A stretch of DNA of 64,000 nucleotides from Carya illinoinensis (lineage: Eukaryota; Streptophyta; Magnoliopsida; Fagales; Juglandaceae). The notes under the pieces were generated by a model. The model worked only from the letters and a program-made list of their open reading frames with translations, was not told the DNA's origin and did no database searches. The DNA is taken from positions 14,947,501 through 15,011,500 of the forward strand of contig NC_056753.1 in the NCBI RefSeq assembly GCF_018687715.1, read 5' to 3'. A program made the position numbers and the translations under genes. Each line of letters starts with the position of its first letter. Positions within the stretch are counted from its first letter, which is position 1. This document shows, in pieces, positions 10,001-25,000 of the stretch.

Positions 10001-13000
10001 ACAGCAGTGGCAATCTAATATCTCTGTGCATCAAACAAATCCAGTCATGTCTGAGATCAATGAGAGACAGAGTGCAATTCTATGATTCATTTTACCTACC
10101 ATCTTTTTTTTTTTTTTTTTAAGTAAAAATTTTATTCAACGAATGTAATAGGCGAAGCCCATGTACCCAGGGAGTATACAAAAGAAACACCTAAATACAT
10201 TCAACTACTAAATCAGCGAGGACAGCAACTCATGAACTGCCCCACCATTCAAAACAATAGCTGAAAACCAACTAAACAGGGAAAACATAAAAAATTTCCA
10301 AAGTTCTTCTATAGTTCTTTCCCTATTATTAAAACACCTCTCATTTCTTTCCAACCAAATGCTCCACATGATACACAAAGGAATCATCTTCCACGCAGCT
10401 GCCACTTGATTGCAAGAATGGAGTTTAGGCCAACAAGCAAGTAATTCTTTCACTGAATTTGGCATAACCCAGGACAGACCAGATCTTCTAAACACCCCAT
10501 CCCATTGCCCTTTAGCCATAGCACAATGTATAAGTAAATGATCCACAGATTCGCCAGCTTCTTTACACATGAAACACCACTCCATAACCATCAAACCATG
10601 TTTTCTCAAATTATCAATTGTCTGAATGTTCCCAAGTGCCGCTGTCCAAAAAAAAAAAAGCAACCTTAGACGGGACACGAGTCTTCCAAATGTTCTTCCA
10701 GGGGAAATAGAAATTTTGCTGATCAAATGTCTTATAATATGATCTGACAGAAAACTTTTTAGACGCAGTGTTCCTCCATATTATTTGATCCCTTTCTTGT
10801 CTTCTAATAACCACTGAATACAGCAACTTAAAAAAATCAGTAACCTCCTCAATTTCCCAGTCCTGGACAGATCTGACAAAGCTGACATTCCAATGCACCT
10901 CATCATTCGAAAAACTCATCAACTCTGAAATTAAAGCCTGCTGATTAACAGCCAATCTGAAAACATTTGGAAAAACTCTAAACAAAGCAGTCTCACCACA
11001 CCAAACATCAAACCAAAAAGGAATTCTTGAACCATCTCCAACAACAAAATAAACCTGTTTCACAAAGTTATCCCATCCTTTTCTAATAAATCTCCATAAA
11101 CTTACTCCATAAAGTCCCCCTACTCACCTTTGTACACCAACCTCCCCCATCACTTCCATACTTCCAAGCAATCACCCCCCCTCCATAACGCACCCTCTTC
11201 CTTATTAAATCTCCACAGCCACTTCCCCAACAAAGCTTTATTAAAACTACACAAATTACGAACTCCCAATCCTCCAACATCAAGTGGACAACAAACTTTT
11301 TTCCAATTAACTAGAGGAACTTTATTCTCCTCACCCAAACCTCCCCACAAAAAGTCTCTCAACAATTTTTCAATACGGTTAGCCACACCAACAGGCAAAG
11401 AAAATAATAAGAGAGAATACGTTGGAATATTAGAGAGTGCGCTCTTTATAAAGGTAATTTATCCCCCTTTTGATAAATACATCCTTTTCCAAGCCGCCAA
11501 TCTTTTCTCAATTTTCTCTACCACCCCATCCCAAATATGCTTTGCCTTAAACGATGCCCCCAAAGGGAGGCCTAGATAATTCATGGGCAGAGAAGAAACA
11601 CTACAACCCATAAAATCTGCTAAATCATTACTATTAAGCACATCTCCTACCAAGACCAACTCCGATTTACCCAAATTCACTTTTAGCCCAGAAATGGCTT
11701 GAAAACACAGTAAGACAGCCCTCAATGCTTTAATCAATCCACATCAGCACCACAGAAAATGAGGGTATCATCGGCAAAGAGTAAATGTGATAAGAAAGTA
11801 GAGCCAATAGTGCGAGAACCCACTGAAAAACCAGAAATAAATCCTCCCCCTACAGCAGCCTCCACCATATGACTTAAAGCCTCCATAACAAGAATAAATA
11901 AGAATGGAGATAATGGATCCCCTTGTCTCAAACCTCTTGAACTCTTAAAAAAACTCTTCAAAAAACCACAAGTCGAGATACAATGTCTAACCCAACCACA
12001 TCAATTATCACCAAAGCCACATCTTCTAAGCATATAAAACAAAAATTCCCAATTAACATCATCATCGAAGGCCCTTGCCATGTCCAGCTTACAAAGAACC
12101 CCCGGAACACCATCCTGCAACCGACTATCTAAAAACTCAATTACAATCAGCACAGAATCAATAATTTGGCGACCTCTAATAAAGGCATTTTGAGGTTTAG
12201 AAATGATTTTCTCCATTACCTTGCTCATATAATTAGCCAAAATCTTTGATATAATCTTATACATGCCACTCACCAAGCTAATGGGTCGAAAGTCCTTCAA
12301 CTCCGAAGCACCTACTCTCTTGGGAATCAGAGCGATAAAAGTTGCATTCAACGACTTCTCAAACTTTTGATAATCATAAAATTCTTGAAGAACCTGCATC
12401 ACCTCCTCCCTTACAATCTCCCAACAATCTTGAAAAAAAGCCATAGAAAACTCATCTGGCCAGGAGCTTTGTCTCTTTTCATCCCACGCTCCACCCTATA
12501 CACCTCATCCTCTTCAAAAGGCCTCTCAAGCCAGTTAGCTGTAAAGGAATCCAAAGCCTCAAACTGCAAGCCATCAATTTTGGGTCTCCAATCCTGTGTC
12601 TCAGCCAAAAGACTGCTGTAAAACTGTACAACATGCTCATGAATCTCCTTAGGAGTCAACAGAATATTATCATCAGCATTAATCATCTCAATGGCATTGT
12701 TGCGCCTATGAGAATTAGCCATTTTATTAAAGAAACTAGTACATTTATCCCCCTCTTTAAGCCATAATACTCTCGATTTCTGCGTCCAAGAGATTTCTTC
12801 CAGCAGAAGAACCCTCTCGAGTTCAATCAACACTTCATTTTTTTTTTTTATAGGTAAAAGTTTGTTTTATTAATAAAAGAGGCATAGCCTGAGTACACTA
12901 GAGGTATACAAAGATCATGCCAGTTTACAACTAAGTACTAGTGAGAGTTACAAGCAAAGTATGGAGATCATCTGTATTACAAATAATGGCCGAAGCCCAG

Positions 13001-16000
13001 GAAAGCAGTGTACAGTAGAAAAAACGTTTCAGTTCAGCCATAGAGTGCTCCATATCTTCAAAGCACCTCTTGTTTCTCTCCAACCACACACACCACATAA
13101 TGCAGTGAGGTATCATTTTCCACACAGCAGCGATTTGAACATATTCCCGGATACCTTTCCAACAGCACATAAGATCCCGAACACTTCATTTTTTCTGGTC
13201 AAAGAATCCTCATTATCCCCCTATAACTCCAAGGCTTGAAGCTCTTCCAAAATAGATTTTTCTGCTGCTCTACATTCCCAAAAATTCCTTATTCCACAAC
13301 TTCAAATCAGCCTTCAAAGCTCTAAGTTCACCAGCCAACACAAAACTTGGAGTCCCCTCAAAATGATAAGAATGCCACCAGCTCCTCACCTTATCAACAA
13401 ACCCCTCAACTTGAAGCCACATATTCTCAAATTTATAATAACATCTACCCTCACTAGCACCCCCACAATCAAGTAAAATAGGAAAATGATCAGAACAAAC
13501 CCTAGGCAATCTTTTTTGACTGACCTCCTGATAATGAGACTCCCAAGAGGAAGAAACAAAGAAATCTGTCCAGCCTTGAACTGCCTCTACTATTAGACAA
13601 CGTGTGTTCCCCCCCCCCCCCCCCCCAAAAAAAAAAAAAAACCAAAGGCAGATCCAATAGTTCCAAGTCAGAAATCAGCTGAGAAAAAATCCCCAGTTCA
13701 TCCCACAACATAAGTCTATCCCGATCTCTATTTGGCCCATAAACACTAGCCAAAGCCCATTTCCAACCATCTTCAATATTTTTCAAAACACAAGCAACCA
13801 AAAAAACACCAATGCAATCCTCCATCACCTCAACAACCCTCTTATCCCACATTACTAGAACACCACCTGAAGCCCCCGAAGAAGATAGAAAAATCAAACC
13901 AGCAAAAGAACATCTCCACAAACTATAAATGATATTACGATAAACATACTTCAATTTGGTTTCTTGGAGACAAACAACGTCAACTTTCCAACTACGAATA
14001 AGAGCTCTAATGCGAAGTCGTTTATTAACGTCATTTATCCCCTTGACGTTCCATGACAAAACTTTAGGCTTCATTGCTTCATTAACACTAGAAGAATCCC
14101 TTCCTTTTGTTCTCTCTCTCCCAACAGTTCCCTCCTTATAGTCATAATTAATAGAACATTGCAAGCGTTTCAGCTCTCTTTTCTTCCTCACAGCTGATTT
14201 CATAGACATGGAACTAGCAGCTTCTACAGCTATTAGAGGAGCCTTAAATTGATCTTCAAATCCCTTGCATGAGATTCCCACAAAACCCTGTAACTCCTCA
14301 ACTCTTTTTAACACCCAATCAGAGTTTACATTGGAATCAACCTGAGGGGGAAGCATCTGCAGAGGCAACGGACTAGCCAACTCCTCTTCAAGATTAATAT
14401 TATCAACTTCAATCAACTGAGAATTAGAATCCTTACTCATAATCTCAGAAGTGTTACCCAGCTGTAAAGAAACATCCAAAGCAGACACACCAAACTCAGA
14501 TTCATCTTCAGAAACAACATCCATCTCCCACTGACGATACCCCTTATCATTAAGAAACTGTTTCAATAGGCTAGAACCATCGTCCACCAAATTAATATCA
14601 TTATCCACAAGAACCAGATCCTCTACCCGACGAAAAGGGATCTTGATGATTTCCCCCTCCTCATATTCCGGCTCCTGAGACACCTCCCTAGCCCCACCAG
14701 AAGATACGAGAGTGCCCGTCGAACATTTCTGTGCCAGAACAGTGATCGTAGTCTCGGGTATCAGCATCAAAACAGTGACATTCAGCTCCTCCGATGCAAC
14801 CGAAAGATCGGGTCCCTTCAATTTCTGTTTCCAAGCTTTCACTGGGCTTCTGCTTGGACCAGACCCAGAAACTTTACCCTTTCCCTTATCAATTTTACCT
14901 ACCGATCCAACCCCTACCAAGCCCAACCCACTCCCCTTCACATTAGTCCCAAAAAACCTTGATCAGATTTAACTGGAAATGGGCCTAACTCACCCTTACT
15001 TAAGCCCAACTCAACCCACTGCATTAAGCTTTCCACCTTTTCTTTGATATCCCCCCAAGAAGCCCAACAAACCCTCCAGCGACGATACTTCAACTTCCCG
15101 AAACGTCTGTTCATCTCCTTTGAGTAATTTACGACCAAATTTGTTTTGGCCCCTCTGTACCACCGTAACTTGATTACCTTTCCTGTGAGTTCTAAAGAAC
15201 TCAGAAAGACCCGCTGAAGCTCCACATAATCCCACAATAGAAGCCAACCAATCCATTGTAGCAACATCGATAGAAATGAAGTTGACTACCCGACAACTAC
15301 TCTATGTGATCTTCCATCATAAATTATTTTCATGTATAAACTCAAAAATTTTCTGATCAATGAGTAATTTACCTACCATCTACTATTCAGACAACAATAA
15401 TTTATGGGTTAACTGTTATATGTATTCTAGAAGAGCTGAATGAACTTACTAACCATAATGATATAATCAGTCTAAGTAGTGCCTAATTCAGGTATGGTTT
15501 TCAGGAGATGGTTCAACCACTGGAGACATAGGAAAACCACAAAATTTGAAAAGATGGGCTGTACAAATTACTAGCTGTAGATGGAAACTTAGAGACAATG
15601 AATAGCTACATACCGGTCGGTAGTTCCGAGCTCTATATAGCTCTTCCCATACCCATGAGTTCCGTAAAGCATCCCAATATGTTTCCATATCTGAACCTTC
15701 ATGAAGTGCATCAAATGTAGCTTCTGCTGCTAGCATTCCTGTAAGAAACGGGAAATTTGAAAAAGCATCCGTATTGTTATTGCTAATAGGCACACATGAA
15801 CAACGTTGTGGATGCATGTTGAGCCTTGACTTCTGAATGCTGAACCTTTTACAGAAGTAAACATTATGTTTAATATGGCATTCCAAATGACCAGCGAAGG
15901 TAGCCAAAAAAGCAACATTGGGGAGAGTGATTTAATGAGCGTAGGAAAACCAAATGAAATATCTCCAGTTTGAATTGGATATCTCCTCAGGAAGAAGTGC

Positions 16001-19000
16001 CCAAAGCAAAGGAAAAGTAATGAGTGCATCTTGAAAAAAGGAAATTTCACATCTAATAATGGTAATGCAAGAAGTAATATACTATGTACATATTATAACA
16101 AAAAACTAGAAATGTAGGTATGCATATATAACAAGAAGGGAAGATAACAACAAAAAAGAAGAAAAAATAGGAAATTTTACATCTAACAATGATAGGTATT
16201 AATTCTGTTACCTATCAAAAAATACAATTATAGGTAAAAGTCACATGCAATGGTTCATCCGGTCATCATGGTAGGTCATCAAAGACTAATAATTGTGTCA
16301 TCTATTCCCATACATACATCAAATACTTGAGAGAAAGTGTCTTCTTTGCCCATGAAATATTTGGGCCTTCCGTTGGGGGCAACTTTTAAAGCAAGAGCTA
16401 TTTGAGATGGGGCTATTGAGAAAGTAGAGAAAAGGTCGGCTGGTTGGAAACAGTTGTATTTATTGAAAGGGGGTCAAATTAACCTACTTAAGAGCACTTT
16501 ATCTACCTTCCGACCTATTTTTTATCTCTTTTTCTGTTGCCTACATGGGTGACGACTAGAATCGAGAAATTATTTCGGACGTTCTTATGAGGTGGTATGG
16601 GGGAGGAAACAAAATTCCATCTTGTTAAAATGGAATAAAGTTTGCTCCCCAATCTCGTCCGGAGGTTTGGGAGTATGTAATTTGAGGATCTTCAACAAAG
16701 CTTTATTGGAGAAATGGCTTTGGAGATATCATTTGGAGGAAGATTCGTTGTGGAAGGCATGGTGTGGGTTTGTGGAAAGTTATTAGGAGGGGTTGGCTGT
16801 GTTTCGAAAACCACATCCATTTCGTAGTTGGAGAGGGCACCAGAATCAGGTTCTGGCATGATGTTTGGTGTGCAAAGAGTGCTCTTGAAAGGGTTTTCCC
16901 AGCTCTCTATAGTATTGTTTCTAATAAGGAGGCTTGTGTGGCAGATCTACATGCATTTTCTCATGGTTCTCACCAGTGGAATGTCCTATTTAATAGGGCT
17001 AATCGTGATTGGGAGTTGCATCTTGTCTCAGATTTTTTCAGTTTGATATACTCCATAGGAAGGTTAATGGCACAGGGGGGATAGGATACAATGGAGGTCC
17101 AGTGGCAGCAAGAAGTTCACAGTAAAGGCGTATTATAAATTATTGGCATCACAAGATAACGTTTTCTTCCCGTGGAAAAGCATTTGGAGATCCCATGTGC
17201 CTTCCAAAGTGGCTTTCTTTGTATGCACTGCAACACTTGGGAACATTCTGACCACAAACAACTTGAGGAGGAGGGGATTAATTGTGATGGACTAGTGTTA
17301 TTTGTGCAAAAAACATGGAGAGTGAGTGGATCACTTATTATTGCATTGTGAGGTGACAAGAACTTTGTGGAATGAGATTTTTAGAAGAATTGATGTTTCT
17401 TGGGTAATGCCATTGAGGGTGGTTGATCTACCTGCTTGTTGGAAGGGCATTCACGACCTTTCTCAGCTGGCGGCAGTATGGAAGATGATACTGTTGTACA
17501 TATGTTGTGCACTTGGTTGGAAAGGAATGCACGGTGATTGGAAGATAGGGAACACACTATGGTGGAGCTTCAGAATATTTTCTTGCACACGTTACTGCTC
17601 TGGTTTTCAGCCATTGTGCTTCATGGAACCAATTTTCATGACTTCTTATCTTTAATTTAGCATCTTTAGAATGTTTTAAGGCATTTCTTCTGTATACTCC
17701 CTGTGTACATAGGCTATGCCTATTTCATTCACTTCAATAAAATTTGATTCTTATAAAAAAAAAAAAAAAAAATACATGAGGGCAAAAAACGCTAGGAACT
17801 GCTATTGAGATTTGCTGCAATCTGTATTAAAACAACTCAAGCACCCACATAAGGTTGAACCTATGACCCAATACTCTACTTGTTTATGGGAGAGAAATGC
17901 CACTTGACCCAACAATCATAACTTCTGTTCTTTCAATTTTTTGTCTTTTGTTAAATATTCCAGAAGGGATGGGAAGAAAAAAAAACTCTAATTTACAGAC
18001 AGAAACCTATAGAGCTCTGGCACTTTCATTGAGCAAAAGTGGAAAAGGAAAACCATAATTAAAAACAATGTATTATCTATAAATAACACTTATTTTGATG
18101 TGAATTATTAGAATCATAATTAAGACATACCTTGCTTATATCTAGTGATGCTTTTATGTTTATTAACATTTTGGTTTACATTAAAATTGAAAAGAAGTAT
18201 TTTGATTGGCCGAGGGTTTAATCTTATATGTATTATAAGATATTCCAAATTCTTGGAAGAACTAAAGTGCTAGATTCCATATGGGGCAACTTATTATTTC
18301 ATCACTCATTCCCATCCAATCAACGAGTCTTTTTTGATTGAATGGGTGAATTTCTTTATCTTGATGAATCGTGATATAAAAAAGACATTTTCTTTTTTAT
18401 CAAGTTATCAATTATTTGATGATTACTAATACTAATCTTAGTATTTTTATTCCTGTAAGTGATGGTATCAATATTAACTTAGACAGGAAAGTTAATGACT
18501 TACAATGATACTACAACAGGTAGTCTTGAGTTTGTACTCTAACACCACTAACATCGAAATTAAAATGTTGAAATTCCATGAGGGAGAATGCTATAATAAG
18601 GGTTAAGTGATTAAATTAACTTTTTTCCGTTTGGCTTAGGATACTGGAAGATTGATAATCTATCATAAAATTGTAAACCATAGTCCAATAGCATTTTCAC
18701 CACTCCAAACTTCTGTCGTAATTTGATGTCTTTGGTAGTGATATTCAAGCAGCACTAGGATTATAGATGAACCATTCAATAAGATGATTACGAGTGATAC
18801 CTGATTTCATTGCTGTGTGTGTCCCCTTTATCTTTGGTACATTTAAGAATCCAGCTGAACATCCAATAATTGCTCCCCCAGGGAAAACTGGATACGGAAT
18901 AGACTGAAATTTAACTAGCATCATTGGTATTTGAATAACACATGAAAGCAACAAAGAACGTACCTATCATTGATAATTAATTGTTGGATCACTAACAAAA

Positions 19001-22000
19001 GGACAAATAAGAAAATTTTATCCCTCCAAGTGCTTCTCATTCAGTGAATGTGACAGAATTCAACTTGATTGGTAACTATGTCTATACGTACTCAATAGCT
19101 GGATGCTTTGTCATTAGATCTTGCCACCTTTAAGTACTGAATAAAATTTTGATACGTAGGCAAAGGCAAGTAATCACATAAGTAACCTTTTTGCTTTTGT
19201 GGGAAATAAAGTTTTCCATAAAAAAATCAGATCCTCAAGATACAATGGAGGTGCAGGAAATTTGGAAAGATGACTTTGCTTTGGTTTTCTATGTGATGTT
19301 GGTTTCCTGTACATAGAATGTGGAAATACAAGTCTTGCTGACATACCTGATAACCACCTTCATTTAAAGTGCGAGCACCATACTGGAGAACACTCCCACC
19401 TTCTAAGAGTGACTTGATGGCAGGATGATGCTTAAATTTCTAACAGCAGAAAAACCAATGCATAAGATTCAAAACAGTTGTATCCACAGTTAAATGACAG
19501 AGCTGGGACGGACATCAAAACACATTTTTGGAATGTTTTAAACAGAAAACTAGTTGACGTATTCAATACATATCCCCAAAGAAATTTGGGGCTCTCCACA
19601 ACCTAAACTCCATTTACGAAAGGATATTCCATTTTTGCTTTCCTTTCTCTTGTTAAATTGCATATTATCAATCCAGACCCCCACTTATGTTCATTGCAGC
19701 CTCTCTTATATCAATAACAGTAGTTTCAGAAAACAGGTATTATTTAAGAGAGTTTATGTCAGGCTAATAACTGCTCATTATATTAGTTTCAATTATTGAT
19801 GGATTGTCCAACAAGATTAATAAATTTAGATTAAAATAAATATAGTATCATGTTTTATCCCTCCCCCCCCCCCCCACCCTCTTTTTCCAGAAACCCTTTA
19901 GAATAATAAATAATAATTAAAAAGAAAAAGAGGATGGCCTCTAGCAACGGCAGACTAAAGTTTATGGCAGGCAGTCTCCAACCAAAATCTGCCCACGCAA
20001 AATAATTATTATATACAGAATAATTAGTCAACTTAATTGCATATATTTTCAATACAAATACATTTTCTATTTTAATATAGGTAATAGGATCATCTCAGGC
20101 AAGATTTTTTCATAGTTTCTGCAGTAAATAATGCAGGCCAGTGCAAAAATTAACTATCCCATTGACAATCATATTGGCTATTTCCACTCAAAATCTCAAG
20201 AAATTAATGCTGATCTAATAATCAATATTTTTTTTCATGATTCCTATTAGGGTAATAATATATAGAAGAGCCACAGACAAGAAAGCTATAGCTGCTTTCC
20301 AAGATAGTCAATGCTACACTAATACTGTACCCAGTAACATGCCCCTAAAAGGCAAAAGGAAAATTCTGCCCAGAAAGTGGAGTTAGTTCTCACTTCTCAC
20401 ATAACTAACTATAAACTTTTTATTGCATTGAGGAAAATATGATGGGAGACTTTAGATCAATAAGCATTGCATGCCATGCATATTTTTTTAGAATAATTCT
20501 ACTTAGCATCCCCACACATCACACCTCTTTTAGTTTTTTTTTTTTTTTTTTCCATAACAAGTATGCGGTGTATGGATAAGTAGAGCAACTCAGTTAGTTT
20601 AACAAGAATAAAAAAAAAATTAAAATATATATGGTGTATGGTGTGGGATGATGTGTAGCATAACCCATTTTCTTATAGGTAAGATACATAATAGATATAT
20701 GTGAAAATAAGGGGTGTGTTCATAGTACATAAGAAGTACACAAGAGATAAACCAAGGGAGAAAAGCATCTAAAATTTAAAAGATCAATAAATTCCAACAA
20801 ATTTGAAAAAACAAAACAATTAGTTTCAGCCAACCATATAATCCTACACTAAGTTCTCAAACCCTTCAAAATTATAAGCATTTCTTGACAGCAGGACCTT
20901 TATTTAGCTTTCCTAATCTGTACATATATACTTCCTTACTTAGACAGATCATGTTCCTTAGACAGATTATGTAAATAGTCCGAGTTTCCTTTTGTAGACA
21001 GATTTGATTACTGTAAATTTGGCTTGATTCTAGCCTTGTATCATGCACACTTGTGCCTATATAATGAAAGGAAATCCTGTGTGCCTATATAATGAAAGGA
21101 AATCCTCACAAAGAAGGTATTCAATCCAATTTGACATGGTATCAGAGCCATAACTTTGAAATATTTCCAATTTGACATTTCTCTCCCTCCAAGTACACCA
21201 CAGAATGCACATGGGAGTGGCATTCCAAATATCACAAGTGCTATTTAACAAAAGAAACAAAGATTTCTACCTGAAATTCCTCATAAGGGTTCAGAAAAGG
21301 ATTGTGATAATTCAAAGCAACTACCAAGCCAATCGCAATCTGTACAAGCAAACAAAAAAAAAATACCAAATAAATGCCTATTCAGATCCAGAATTATGTA
21401 ATGGAAAATTCATGTCAATGATATAGAATTAAACTTGTTAAAAAAAATTAAAGGATGGCATCTAGGGAAATTATAGAAAATATAAATCACAAATTGAATT
21501 AAATGTGTGTTTTACTCCTGGAAGCACCTCCAAAAAGCTTAAGGCTGATACCAAATTTTCAGATTCAAGTATTTTTATTTTGATAAATATTTTTTATCAC
21601 TTGAGTTAAAAATATGGTAATGTTTTTGGTAAATACACTGAATAAAGAAACAGTAGCTGCAACCAAAACTGGCTAGCAATAATAAATTAACAGTAACGAG
21701 ATAATCATCTGAATAAGGGGCAGATATGTCTTAGTCAGACAGGTCCTACCATGACAATGAGATGAATGTGAAGACATGATTGGAACTTGTCTAAATCTCT
21801 ACACTAATTCATGTCTGATGACAAAAATTCAAGCCTTGACATAACAATTGTTTAAAAATAAGCTCACTCCACTCAAAAAGAATAAGGTAATGATGGTAAA
21901 GATGACAACATTATTTTAAATCAATTATTTTGTTGTTATTTGAACAGGTTTTCATTTGTTAAAACTCAACACAGCACTGATTTAGTATAAAACTCTATTA

Positions 22001-25000
22001 GTAAAGATGAAAACAACTCCATTACTGAAGAGACACTTTTTAGTACGTCTACATGGATAAAGTAGTTATTAATGGGTAAGTGCAGCAAGAAATGGTACTT
22101 TCTAGGGCTAAACTGCATTTGTGTTGTCATAAAATGTCTTCCATTATAATTCTTTTAAAAAAACTGTTGTTTGGTTGAATCCCCCAAAACTAATTCTGTA
22201 AACATTTTGTACTGTTTGGTGTACACAACTATATCTAAATCCCCATAGAAAAAAACTAAAAAAAGAAAAGAAAAATGAAAAGAGAAAACAAGAACACAAC
22301 TCAATTGAAACCCAATCCTAAACCGATTTAATCATCAAAAGTAACCTCTTTCAATACTAGATTCAATTTTTTCCTATTCAAGATAAAAATGCATTCACTT
22401 TTAACTCAAAATACACTCCTTTTTCTTTTTGATCACTTGCATTTGAACCACGTTTTAACATTTGATATCTAAAAGAAGGTGAAGAAAACAATCCTGGAAT
22501 CTAGCCTGTCAACCAGGGATCATTCACCTCTCATTCAGTACCGGCATAAGGGCGTTAAAAGGGAGGCACACATACAGAGAAAGAGATAGAGAGGGTGAGA
22601 GGAGGAAACATAGAAATAATACAGTATGCCCTCTTCAACCTTTCATTCAATATGATAGATGCAATAAAAGAAGAGAAAAGAACAGCCAAAAAGCATGCAT
22701 CTTGGTTGGATCAGTACCAAATGAAGAGGATTTAGCAAGAAAGAGTTGTTGTTACCTGGCTATCGCTAAGATGATACAGAAATGATCCTCCATATGTCTT
22801 TTGATCTAAGGGCCATCCTAAAGTGTGAATCACAGCACCAGGGTTGTGTTTTCCCTTCTCAATCTCCCAGACCTGAGAATGAGAAAGCTTTGAAACTTGG
22901 GCTCAAGCTACATAGACATTATTTTATGCATTAAATGGGTGAAAACTAAGGAAATTCTTCTCTTCCAAGACCCACTGGGTGAGATTTAATCAAATACCAG
23001 GTTGCAACTTTCAATGCAGCTTGCCTAAAAGAAATGTTCAAAGGGACTTTTTTTTTTTTTATAAGTAAAATATTGAGAGTAAATAGGCATAGCGCAAGTA
23101 CACAGGAGTTATACAAACAGCAACATCTAGTTACAAAAATCAGGAGCTAGAGAGTGACACAAAATACTCATTAAAGAAAGCTCCATTAAAAACACAAGAT
23201 GAAGCTCAAAGAAATAAAGAACGGAAAAACAAACTTCTAAGCTCATCCAGAGAATGCTCCTTATCTTCAAAGGGAAAAATATGGATCCTAAAACAGTGCT
23301 ATTCAAGGGTCTTTGCAATCTTTAAGAAGAATGATCAATGTAGCATGAAAGTAAAATTGGAGAAAAATACACTTGACATGTTGCACTAGGGTACCCAAAG
23401 TCACTTTTGAGAGAGCAATGTGCCAAAAGTGGTAGTTTGGATACCACAGCACAAAAGGAGTGATAGGTTGAGTGTGCATTTCCACCATAAAATTGCAAAA
23501 GAATACGCATTGCTATCTGTTAAGGGAAGAAATAGTAAAAAGAGGTGCTAACAACTATGCATAAAGACGCAAATAGCCAAAAATTTTACAACCCTAAATA
23601 CAAATGTCAACTCACAATAGGATGTAATAAAGCTAACATGTGAGGTTCATTAAAACCACTAAAATTAAAGAAAGTATATGTGATGCATCCTGTAGTAAGT
23701 AGATGTGAAATGACAAGAACAAAACTCATTATAGGTACCACTGATGTTAAAACCAGTTTACCTCTTTAATTCCTAAAGCATAAGTCTGATGTTGAGCATG
23801 CGCTTTCTCTCTCAAGTTGTATTTTTTCATTATTTTCTGCCAGGTTAAACAAACTGATGTCACAATAGAGTTTGACAAGCAAAGTCCAGAATTAGAGAGA
23901 CCATTACACCCTATTGAAGCATATAAATGAAAAAAAAAAAAAATTCAGTAAACCTCTGATAATGATCCTCGACAACCCTCAGCTAGAAGCGTTATTTGCC
24001 CTGCATAGTGCTCTCACAGTTTTATATTAGTTTGTACACAAAAATAAAAAAACATTAACAACATAATTCCTAACAAAATATCTGTCTGTTCTTCTCAAGC
24101 CTATCTGTGGCTATGTATGAATATATCAGGGTCTAACTACAAACGTGCGCATAATGCATCTGAAACCATTTCTATGCATCTATACAAGTATTCTCTAACA
24201 CAGTTAATAATTTTCTTTTAAGGCGAGTGGAAGAACCCAAATATCGAAACTTCCTAGTACCCAATTAATCAATGTTTATGTACTCCAAAACTAGAAGTGG
24301 CTGCCGAATGCAGAAGTAGAAGTGTTTGGTCAAGAAGGCTTATGGCAAACAAACTTGGCAGCTAGTAGAACAAGAGCATGCAGAATAGCTCTTCACCAAA
24401 GAACTCACATCAAGCAGTGACTAAAAAGTAATCATGCTTGGCGATGGTAATTGAAATAATCCTGTCTGTAAAAAAATTGTTAAAAGGTTCTTCCCGCAAC
24501 CACCTGTTCTCTGTTTGTTTGGAATATATATTTTTCGAAACAAGCAAAACTAAAAGATCTTGCAGATAATACTGTGACTAACTGTCGTGAAGGTATCGAA
24601 AAGAAATCAATGATCACGCATAAGAAAATAGTGACTGAAATCCAGGAGCTGCTTGAAATCTGCTTACCAAAGATCTAGTAACCTAAATCAAAAAACTCAG
24701 CTTTGGTACACAATCATTCAAAACATCATTCCACTTTCCATGAGGCAGTATCAAAAGATTAAAAACCTTAGTGGACCGGAGGTTTTAGAGCAAAATCAGG
24801 CTGTGAGTATAACCACATTCCGGGGAGGAAGGTGGACAGTAGAAGTATTGTCATGTCATAGCATTAATTCATGTCAAAGACATTACCAATTGAAATGGTA
24901 AATACTGTACATTTAAATATATTTGCTATTACCAATCAAATGGGCCAGGCCCCGATGGGTATTGGCCTAAGGTACAGGCCATGGGTCATGGGCCCAAAGG

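Larger units (their letters stand above)
10105..15367 (-). mobile_element. L1-type LINE in ETFQO intron 12, with a nested LINE
   Basis: The element lies in the same orientation as the host gene. It ends with a poly(A) tail (T run at 10105-10120 on the plus strand). It is flanked by a perfect 14-bp target-site duplication TTTACCTACCATCT at 10091-10104 and 15368-15381. It encodes an ORF1-type segment, endonuclease, reverse transcriptase and zf-RVT. The first coding residues seen (FEFIHE-like, then [12 protein letters not shown]) are internal to ORF1, so the copy is 5'-truncated. Another LINE is inserted at 12843-13179. Confidence 0.9.

Noticed and set aside
23303..23510. Minus-strand ORFs beyond the LINE stub in intron 7
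   Set aside because: They overlap in two frames, match no family and sit between exons 7 and 8 of an intact gene.
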